A DNA stretch of 64,000 nucleotides from Isoetes taiwanensis (lineage: Eukaryota; Streptophyta; Lycopodiopsida; Isoetales; Isoetaceae), in assembly GCA_021234155.1 (NCBI GenBank), contig JAJEKV010000035.1, positions 8,241,891-8,305,890 of the forward strand. Direction: 5' to 3'. Within the stretch, counting starts at the first letter, position 1. The number at the start of each line of letters is the position of its first letter. Made by a program: the position numbers and the translations under genes. The notes beneath the pieces were generated by a model that was not told the origin of the DNA, searched no databases, and saw only the letters and a program-made list of their open reading frames with translations. Below are positions 57,164 to 64,000 of the stretch, one piece after another.

Positions 57164-58906
57164 TCAACAGTTAGAGGAGGCCTTTGTAGAGGCTGCGACA
57201 GAATTTGGAACTATAGTGTAATTGTCAACATCGTCAGAGCTACTGGAATCTACTTTGGACCGTGTTGGTGTCTTTAGCACTGTGCTTTCAGGTGCTGCAT
57301 TGTGCTGCTGTCTGCTTGCATCTTGTTGTGCACTGTTTACATGCACTTCTAATGTTCCCAATTCAGAAAACAAGCGTGTACCTTTTCTGGCTATTCTTGC
57401 TTGTGGAGTTCGAGTCCTTGTAGACTTGTGTCTGGGGGTCCTTTTACTTTGAGGTGTTCTAACATGCTTCCTTTTCCTATTGCTGTCTGGAGTTGTAGCT
57501 ACCACCTCATCTATGTCAATTGTCTCAACTATGTGTTTGTGTGTTGCCCCAGCATATAAGGGTTCCTGCTTGACTGTCTTCCCCAATTCCTCCACTAAGC
57601 CTGCAGGAACTGTTTCTGAGCATTCGAGGCAGTGTGTCTTCTCCATAAGCAAACTCAGGAAGGTGACATGATATACGTGGCCACATTTCAGCTTCAGACT
57701 GAGGGTGTAATCATCCTGGAATGCGAGCCCACATGTGGAGCATCTCTCCTCATCTCCAATTGGCAACCTGAATGGCACAGGATAGATGCTCACAAGCTGG
57801 CCAGCTCTCTTTGTAAGTTCCCTAAGCCTGTTGACATTCAGCCAAAATCTTGCTGGGCTTTTGCAAGCTGCACTTCATTGTTTGCAACCTCAATAGCTAC
57901 AGTGGCCACCTGTTGAACTATCCCGTCATCTACTGGGCCACCCCCCATTTCAACAAGGGCTTTGAGCATGTACTCTGCCATGTCTTTCTCTCTCTCTTTA
58001 AGCTTAGTAGCTCAGCAGAGGCACCAGCATCAGGACCTGTCAGGGCTTGAAGACGTGAGATGTTGTCTTTTATTGTCTGCAATTTCTCTTGTGAAGCCGA
58101 GAAGAAAGTTCCCTTAGCCTGGGACTGGACAACTAGCTCCTTCTTGAGACTAAATCAGCCTGGCCGCGTGTTTAGGGTTTCCGCAAAGCTTTGCACATGA
58201 CTTCGGGCATGATATGTTCCCCATAAGCCGTGTAAGCTGTTGGGCACATTGCAACACCTCTAATGGACTGCCTCCTTCTAATTTAATACCGATTGCCTCC
58301 CCGAAACTTGCCTTTTTCGCTATGCTTTCGTGTGGTGGTTTGGCCGAGATTTGTCGGTCTCGCTTTCCGCTTGTTGAGCACCGCTGGTGGGTTCACTTTT
58401 AACCTTCGGGCTTTGTAGGGCTCTACTCTTTGTCGCAAACCGCTGCCCAATTAACCTTGAACTTCTCTCGATCTTGCTTTGCTCTCCGGCGCTTATTGAA
58501 TGCAAATAGGTATGATAATTGTCTTTCTAATTTCTTTGTTCTTCAATCCGGCCTCGGTATATTTTTGCTTAGAATTTCAATTAGAGCTTCTTTCGTTCGC
58601 CTTTACCTTTGTCAATAGAAGTTTTGCCAGAATGACCCCGTTGGTATCCCAAACTTCATTGTACTCTCCGCGATATGACATCCGCTCGAAATTGAGAGGA
58701 TGAACGCCCTCGTTTGGCAGACCCATATACGCATGGAAGTCTTCCTCGGTTCGGCAATCAGCCAGGTCCGGTCTTAAGGGAACGTTTCTTCTGGCCTGGA
58801 AGAATGCAAGAAAATTGAATTAACAGGGGACCCTAAACCCATAGAGGCGCATGGCCTCCGTTGGAATTACTGCTTGAGCGGGCAGATCAATCACCTTCTT
58901 TACCAT
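57164..58906 (-). pseudogene. RING-like passenger gene, broken
   Basis: Minus strand, likely start MVKKVIDLPAQAVIPTEAMRLYG (ATG at 58,904-58,906). A spliced second exon follows ACCEPTOR-like TTGCATTCTTCCAG and reads ARRNVPLRPDLADCRTEEDF then MGLPNEGVHPLNFERMSYRG (about 58,790-58,650). A helical segment follows, EKLQTIKDNISRLQALTG to VQLAKAQQDF (about 58,100-57,845), then a one-base frameshift, WLNVNRLRELTKRAGQLV, and the RING-like part CSTC, KLKCGHVYH, HCLEC (57,742-57,625). Compared with a C3H2C3 RING one ligand is missing (Phe where the sixth Cys is expected). A long basic tail with RTPQ/RTRTPQ motifs ends at 57,164. RING proteins are usually ubiquitin ligases; this one would be impaired. 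Unknown role in the element. Confidence 0.6.
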
Positions 58907-59109
58907 GTTTGATCTGTTTGTTTAATGTGGAAATCCGAGAGCACAAATTCGCGGGTTGCTTGGCTGGAGTAGAGAAAGTTGGGGAAGAGAGATTTGGAAA
59001 ACACAAATTTGAAAGTTAGTTTGTCTACTGGTTCCAGATTGCAACGGGTCGCATTCATTATCGCGGGCGGCAAACAGGTAATGATTGTATAAACGGGTAC
59101 GGGCTAGAC

Positions 59110-59200
59110 AAAGAGACGGGCAGAAAATAGGTGGTACTATATAGGTGAAGGGTGGGAAAAAAATGTATGAAGGGTGGAAAAAAATGTATGAAGGCTGCTG
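59110..59200. repeat. Subterminal short repeat of the transposon
   Basis: GAAGGGTGGAAAAAAATGTAT occurs twice in tandem with slight variation (about 59,147-59,190), 30-70 bp inside the right TIR. Subterminal repeats are common transposase-binding sites. Confidence 0.6.
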
Positions 59201-59218
59201 GTGCTGGCCTCGTGTTTA

Positions 59219-59246
59219 TTTGCTACCCACCAGCATACTTTTGCCC
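59219..59246 (-). repeat. Right terminal inverted repeat
   Basis: Reverse complement of the left TIR with two mismatches; ends CTTTTGCCC and is followed by TAAT. Confidence 0.9.
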
Positions 59247-59250
59247 TAAT

Positions 59251-59957
59251 GCAAATTGGCGGGGTACCTGAGCAGAATGTTGAGAAATACATTATGGATT
59301 CTTAGTGAAGCATTGATGCTTCACATAATGCTTGAGATCCTACCAACTAGTGGGCTGTGTATATTCATATTAAAAGCCTGCTTCAAAGGGTCTCTGAAGG
59401 TTCCGATCACCATTTTTGCATCTGAAGCTAGACAAAATTGTTTATCATTTTCGTCAAGGATCTCTAAAGCATAGAGTACAACTTGGAACTGGATGTTATT
59501 ATTCATGAGACGTGAAATAACTATTGCAGAAGGTTATCATCAAAATGCAGCTGTAGGTCATTTATCAAAATGCCGCTATAGGTTATTCATTGGCGGATTG
59601 CCACATAAATGCAATTACAAAAGGAGAGAAACAAAAATGAGAGAAAAGGGAAGGCTCCTTACCAGAATGGATCAATCTCCTTAGGTTAGCATATATTTTC
59701 AGCAGATGCCAATCAACATTAACTTCCAACAACTTACAAGTTTGTAATCCACTAATGGACCTTGAAATCAGAGTAGACTAGAATTACATTATAGGACATG
59801 ATCAGAAACTATGTGCAAATTGTGGACAAGAAAATTTAAAATGAAGGAGATTGACTGAAACTTGATGTCATGTGCCCAACCCCACAAGTTTTAGCTCATT
59901 GATTGGACACAAGTAACTTACCTGTAGAGTTCATTAAGCATATTATACCTTTGCAAG
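59251..59957. other. Spacer with one protein-like minus-strand frame
   Basis: The minus-strand frame 59,506-59,321 (QFQVVLYALEILDENDKQF, then LASDAKMVIGTFRDPLKQA) looks protein-like but is not recognised. It touches the right flank of the large transposon and is followed on the same strand by nothing identifiable. It may be an exon of the same host gene as the kinase exon at 59,958-60,069. Confidence 0.35.
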
Positions 59958-60069
59958 TCACAAGTTCTTGCTATATGCTATTAGTAGCTTTGTGTGTTTG
60001 GGATCCCTATGCATAATTCCATGCTTGTGCAGATACTCAAGAGCTAATAAAACCTCTGCTGCATAGAAT
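59958..60069 (-). pseudogene. Protein-kinase catalytic-loop exon, degenerate
   Basis: After a splice acceptor (TTTGCAG) the minus strand reads FYAAEVLLALEYLHKHGIMHRDPKHTKLLIA and stops at 59,958. FYAAEVLLALEYLH and HRD-x-K are the helix E and catalytic loop of plant Ser/Thr kinases, closest in style to the AGC group. The usual HRDLKPEN is changed to HRDPKHTK, so the loop is damaged though the catalytic Asp and Lys stand. No neighbouring kinase exons (DFG, APE) were found. Probably a gene fragment or dying gene. Confidence 0.55.
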
Positions 60070-60430
60070 CTGCAAACATGAATGAACTACTGTCATGTTT
60101 ATGAACAAAAGACGAAAATTTCTGCAGATTGAATGAAGCTCAATAACAAATTAGTTTGTATCTACTCTAGCATCTACATCAAGCTTCTAGCTAGACAAAG
60201 AATACTTATGATGCAGCAGATTCGAAAAATCTCTTCCCAGCTTGCTTTTGCCTTAGAAGATTTAGAAGTTATCCTCAATTGTAAAATCAATATATGACTA
60301 TTCCCACTGTAAACCTTTGGTCATGAATTTGAGACTGCAAATCTTTTGCTACTTTACACTCTTAATTAAGTTTTTTTTTTTTTTTAATTGTCTTTTGCTA
60401 CTTTACATTCTTAATTAAGTTTTTTTTTTT
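60070..60430. other. Spacer, no gene recognised
   Basis: AT-rich, with the phrase CTTTTGCTACTTTACA(C/T)TCTTAATTAAG present twice around 60,350-60,420 next to T-runs, leading into the repeat array. Confidence 0.4.
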
Positions 60431-60830
60431 TAATTAAAGGATGACATTCTATTCATCATCACATCACGAATACATTCTACATCACTTTATTCTACATATC
60501 ACATGGAAGCCAATCCACTACCTAGGCGCAATATGCTTTTGAATTAAGTTTTTGTTTTAATTGAAGGATGACATTCTATTCATCATCACATCACGAGTAC
60601 ATTCTACATCACTTTTTTCTACATATCACATGGAAGCCAATCCACTACCTAGGTGCAATATGCCTTTGAGACTGCAAACTTTTTGTTGCTTTACATTTCT
60701 TAATTAAGTGTTTTTTTTATTGAATGACGACATTCTATTCATCATCACATCATGAGTACATTTTACATCACTTTATTCTACATATATCACATGGAAGCCA
60801 ATCCACTATTTAGGCGCAATATGGCAGGTT
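60431..60830. repeat. Three-copy repeat array, conserved core about 98 bp
   Basis: Each copy has GATGACATTCTATTCATCATC, TACATTCTACATCACTTT, TCACATGGAAGCCAATCCACT and ending GGCGCAATATG. Copies start near 60,440, 60,567 and 60,728, each preceded by TTAATTAAG and a T-run. Spacing of 125-160 bp with T-run junctions suggests serial retroposition into the same spot or tandem growth. No coding content. Confidence 0.75.
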
Positions 60831-61970
60831 TAATGTCTCTACGACAAGAGAGACTGGGGCAATAGATTTTTAAGGTCCCCATTACTAGATCGGTATTGGC
60901 CAAGTTTGAACCCATGACCTTGGGTGTGGCAATTCAAGGTCCTGCCACTAGACCATGCCCCGAAGGGCTCATTCTTAATTGAGTTGTTTTGAGTAGATCA
61001 AGGATTCATCCTTTTTTTCGTTGCTTATTGCTTATTGTATAAGTACTATTTTATAAGCGGATGGTTGGCTTAAGGGGAGATGTCATTGTTAGCAAAATTT
61101 ACATCAATGTCAAAAGATCTTGATGCCGTAATTCTTTCTTCCTTAGTTTTGCCTCTCGGACCAGATAAAACAGTATGAATGCGGCCCCTTTATACTTGCC
61201 TTCCTTTGTTTCTATTCCTGCTCAAACTTTTTTCATTTCACAAAAGGGAGCTCAAATTTTCCCCAATTCATATTGGCAACCTTTTGTGCGATAGCACCTT
61301 GTTTGCTAAGATTTCAGTACATGTCGCAAACTTTTGTTACGAACAATGCTGCATGCTATGCATTAGGGTGTCAGTTTTGATAAAGCATAATAGAGTAGAA
61401 TCTTTCCAAAATAATAGGAGATACATTTAGACATCGAAACCAAAACAAGGAAGTTTTATAAAAAATGTGAAAGCAAAAGTTAATTCGAACTTATATCCTT
61501 CTGTTGAATTTCCTTTTATTTTGATCACCACAGCATGATCTTTCCATGCGGTCCATGTTTTTGGAAATTAACTACTAGGAGGCATGGCTATGGATGCGTT
61601 TACTTTGTTCCTCATGCATAAGTTCTAAGATGTATGCTAGTATATTGTATCAGGTTAAGCTGCACCCCTACTCTGACACATATAAATGGCATGCTTCAAC
61701 TCTACCGTTTCCAATTTCATTCTTTATGTTTGCATCTTGCAAACAAGTTGACATCCAGCAAGTGATGCACCATTGTCAATTTCTATACACATGTAATACT
61801 TTATTTTTTTTTATTTTTTTTAAAAATTTTTTTTTTAGTCATTCATTTCACTTCTATCAAGCAGATTTGGAATTGCCCTCATACAGAGGACATGTGGCAT
61901 CGAGCGCCTGTGCACCCTTGCGCCTGGATGGAATTGGTTGGGTAGCCTCACACCTGGCAGGAATTAGGCC
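60831..61970. other. Spacer; AT-rich, T-run region at 61,800-61,838
   Basis: No gene recognised until a rise in GC near 61,870. A dense T/A run at 61,802-61,838 precedes a possible splice acceptor (CTATCAAGCAG) at 61,863 and a frame ASSACAPLRLDGIGWVASHLAG, which could be the 5' exon or leader of the HUH gene downstream. Confidence 0.4.
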
Positions 61971-61972
61971 TG

Positions 61973-62386
61973 ATGGGCTACGCTTGGCATCATTTGCGAT
62001 CTTGTTGGAGTCAGCTTGTATTTAAAGATGCTGGATGCAAGAGCCTCGTTGTTGTCTGCTTTCTGTGGAGCGCCATGCCGAACAGCCAAGGGTCTGGTGA
62101 AGGTGACAGAGGTATGTTTCAGTCTGTTTCAACGCTGAAAAAACTTGCTAGAGGTGTTAGGTCTGGGCAGGGCATGCATGATTCTGTAGATGAGGAGGCA
62201 AGGCCTCCTGAGAGCAGCAGTGCTAGAGCTACCAGGCCCAAGGGCAGCATGAATCCACTGGCTCCCAATAATTTCCTCAGCCTTGATTCCCATTGGCTTT
62301 TCCATCGTAGTGCCCTTGTAGAGGTTCAGCCGAGGTCTTTGCGGTACCTCGAGAGAGACTTCGGTGCAACACGAGCATTCGGCTAA
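61973..62386 (+). pseudogene. N-terminal region of the HUH element gene, tentative
   Basis: Open frame with a plausible ATG at 62,075 (MPNSQGSGEGDRGMFQSVSTLKK), low-complexity and Ser/Ala/Arg-rich, no known domain. It ends at 62,384, 20 bp before a charged AT-hook frame and 340 bp before the HUH domain. Replitron proteins known from green lineages have variable N-terminal extensions, so a link is likely but not shown. Confidence 0.4.
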
Positions 62387-62406
62387 TGCTTACTTGAGGG
62401 CCTTTA

Positions 62407-62688
62407 TTGCCAACAAGGAAGAGGGGTAGGCCACGAAAGAATGTTGGAGTTGTAATTCGTGAACAGAATGAAAGAGATGAGCTTAAGAAGAGCAGACAGC
62501 TGCAGAAGGAGGAGAGCAAGAAGTTGAAACAGATGGAGAAAGAGAAGAGACAAAGGGAGAAGATTGGAGGAATGAGAAAAGATGAAGAGGCAGAAACAGG
62601 AGAAGAAGTGCATACAGAAGAAAGAGAAGGAGATAAAGAAGAATGGGAAAAGCAATGTTTGGATGTCGGCGTGACGTGGCCGATGTAA
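62407..62688 (+). pseudogene. Charged coiled-coil frame with AT-hook, HUH element
   Basis: Starts MPTRKRGRPRKNVGVV; GRPRK within KRGRPRKN is an AT-hook, a minor-groove DNA-binding motif. It continues as an almost uninterrupted Lys/Glu helix (DELKKSRQLQKEESKKLKQ and on), a coiled coil. It stops at 62,688; the HUH frame opens there in another phase with RYILEEHYLRACKFL, so one or two frameshifts probably separate what was one protein. Confidence 0.45.
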
Positions 62689-63535
62689 CGGAGTGGCTCG
62701 AGATATATACTTGAAGAGCACTATTTGAGAGCATGCAAGTTTTTAGATTCAGATTGTTTGGCGGGCATGGTGGCAGTCGAGCGTGGCTCTGAACTCGATC
62801 ATCTCCACTTGCAGTGTGTATTCCGAGTTCCTGCAACCACGCCTGCAGCTGTGAATGTCCGATTGAGGCAAGCTCTTGACTGGACCAATCACCGTCCACC
62901 TGGTGGTGTCATTCTCTGCAAGGCCTTGAAAGATACTCGTTTGCATTGTTTCGAGAGGATGCTTGGATATTGTTTAAAGGACATAGGCAAATTCCATTAT
63001 AGAAACCATATGAAAGAGGTCACCCATGAGCAACTTCAGCATGGCAAGAAGTTGTACGCTCTGTATGGAGCTGGCGAGATCAAACACTGTGTGGTGTTGA
63101 ATAACAGGAACTTGCTTGGTCCTGCGAGTCATTTTGTCTTGTATCATGGCAGATGGCAAAAGACTCTCAGTCTATGCTACACAATCGCCCGAATGCTGCG
63201 AACTGGAAAGTTCACCCTTTCTAGTGCCTGGGTTCTCCCCTGGAATTCCGCTCGAATCAGTTATTACAGAGTAGAGACTGCTTGGAGGCTTACCTTGGAT
63301 CCGCCTCATGCCTCGATCAAGGATGTGTGCTGTGTGATTTATGGGTTGCTGCTAGGAGAAGAGCCAATAAAGAAGGTGGGGAAGATGCATAAGTTCTGGG
63401 ACGATGCCTTGGCTTGTGCAGAACTAAATAAACTTGATGCTATGCTGGAAGAGGAAGCAAACAGTGGCGGTGAGGACGAAGATGCGGTGGACATTGTCGA
63501 TTATCAAGGGGATGAAGAGTATTGCGAGGAAACGC
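62689..63535 (+). CDS. Replitron-like HUH endonuclease (Rep) domain
   Basis: The frame is open from 62,689 with no early ATG (the first is at 62,767, GMVAVERG), so the N-terminus is lost by frameshift. It shows GMVAVERGSELDHLHLQ with the HUH pair His-Leu-His at 62,800-62,808, and GYCLKD with the candidate nucleophile Tyr at 62,968. HUH plus a single downstream Tyr is the Y1 Rep arrangement; the ERG..DHLHLQ and GYC.KD contexts fit Replitrons, eukaryotic HUH transposons described in green algae and other lineages. The middle (YALYGAGEIKHCVVL, FWDDALACAELNKL) is not assigned. An acidic tail follows. From about 63,538 the open frame to 63,681 only reads the antisense of an inverted copy and is not real coding. 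No helicase is seen, which argues against Helitron. Confidence 0.68.
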
Positions 63536-63998
63536 CTGCTTCCTCCTCCAGCGTAGCTCAAGTTTATCTAGTTCTGCACAAGCCAAGGCATCGTCCCAGA
63601 ATCAATGCCCCCTCTTTCCCACTTTCTCTATTGACTCTTCTCCTATCGGCAAACCATAAATCACACAGCACACATCCTTGATCGAGGCATGATGCAGATC
63701 CAAGGTAAGCCTCCAAGCAGCCTCTACTCTGTAATAACCGATTCAAGCGAAATTCCAAGGGAGAACCCAGGCACTAGAAAGGGTGAACTTTCTAGTTCGC
63801 AGCATTCGGGCGATTGTGTAGCATAGGCTGGGAGTCCTTTGCCGTCTGCCATAATACAATACAAAATGACTCGCACAACCAAGCAAGTTCCTGTTATCCA
63901 ACACCACACAGTGTTTGATCTTCCCAGCTCCGTACAGAGCGTACAGGTTCTTGCCATGCTGAAGTTGCTCAAGGGTGATCTTTTTCATATGGTTTCTA
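63000..63998. repeat. Large inverted repeat made from the HUH gene
   Basis: Left arm 63,000-63,458 and right arm 63,538-63,998 are inverted copies, spacer about 79 bp. The right arm read on the minus strand encodes EQLQHGKNLYALYGAGKIKH, then CVVLDNRNLLG and LCYTIARMLRT, nearly identical to the plus-strand protein. The arms differ by roughly one base in ten to twelve. The right arm may extend beyond the window, so a whole second element could lie head-to-tail opposite. Confidence 0.92.
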
Positions 63999-64000
63999 CC
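63538..64000 (-). pseudogene. Second, inverted HUH gene copy (3' half; cut by window end)
   Basis: Minus-strand frame 63,988-63,743 aligns with the first copy from its EQLQHGK segment onward; a stop replaces the Arg/Ser codons at WVLPWNFA (first copy WVLPWNSARISYYR), and the frame resumes IGYYRVEAAWRLTLDLHHASIKDVCCVIYG. The HUH and Tyr motifs would lie beyond position 64,000. The copy is degenerate. Confidence 0.8.

Larger units (their letters stand above)
51734..59250. mobile_element. 7.5-kb TIR DNA transposon with passenger genes
   Basis: Terminal inverted repeats of 28 bp with two mismatches lie at 51,738-51,765 and 59,219-59,246 (start GGGYAAAAGTATGCTGGTG). The 4-bp TAAT flanks both ends directly (51,734-51,737 and 59,247-59,250), consistent with a target duplication. 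Inside: a plus-strand frame of unknown function (52,005-52,418), broken DDE-type transposase (about 53,900-55,330), a minus-strand FCP1-like phosphatase (56,491-55,612) and a minus-strand RING-like gene (58,906-57,164). Base composition is richer in GC than the flanks. I could not name the superfamily: the termini and 4-bp duplication do not fit hAT, CACTA or MULE. Confidence 0.82.

Noticed and set aside
61594-62025. 143-aa plus-strand frame as a gene
   Set aside because: It crosses a long T/A run encoding Phe/Lys stretches; only the part after 61,863 looks coding-like and belongs with the HUH element leader.
62404-62899. Minus-strand Ser/Phe/Leu-rich frames of 105 and 138 aa
   Set aside because: They are antisense of the Lys/Glu-rich AT-hook frame; Leu/Phe/Ser repeats are what AAG/GAG codons give in reverse.
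63538-63681. C-terminal 48 residues of the HUH open frame as real protein
   Set aside because: This stretch is the antisense of the inverted second copy, so the frame there is accidental.

Overview
This is a land-plant nuclear window: plant-type LTR retrotransposons, LINEs and DNA transposons, long AT-rich spacers, and a single clearly intact host gene split by 21 introns. A Replitron-like HUH gene and LINEs with pentanucleotide tails make a seed-free plant (fern, lycophyte or moss) plausible, but the sequence alone does not fix the lineage. No RNA gene, CRISPR array or organelle insert was seen.

Layout. 1-1,500: the 3' end of an LTR retrotransposon (polypurine tract plus LTR). 1,650-1,897: a short retroposed sequence with perfect target-site duplications. 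3,350-7,014: decayed Ty3/gypsy element on the plus strand, facing tail-to-tail a second decayed gag-protease fragment on the minus strand (7,168-10,637). 11,200-19,624: a LINE split by a young, nearly complete Ty1/copia element (13,431-18,960; 5-bp duplication AAAGA, LTRs about 1% apart). 19,625-23,680: mostly featureless, with one primer-binding-site relic. 23,813-29,167: the intact host gene, a CLC-type anion transporter of the ClC-6/7/plant CLC-d branch. Its 22 exons give a continuous 865-residue frame, both exchanger glutamates are kept, but several pore residues are altered. 29,168-39,600: low-complexity intergenic DNA with a Helitron 3' terminus and a LINE fragment. 39,611-45,750: two direct copies of one segment. 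Copy A carries a hAT-type MITE; copy B carries a LINE insertion, so the pair forms a natural empty/filled site. 47,451-48,112: a third LINE copy. 51,738-59,246: a 7.5-kb terminal-inverted-repeat DNA transposon holding a broken DDE-type transposase plus two antisense passenger genes, one FCP1/NIF phosphatase-like and one RING-like. 59,958-60,069: a broken protein-kinase exon. 61,970-63,998: a Replitron-like HUH endonuclease gene with an inverted copy of its own 3' half.

The CLC gene probably exchanges anions for protons at an internal membrane. Almost everything else is layered transposon history. The strongest leads for something undescribed are the 7.5-kb transposon with phosphatase and RING cargo, the HUH element with its inverted duplication, and the LINE family whose (TTCTA)n tail, conserved 3' stem-loop and matching target site suggest a particular priming mechanism.
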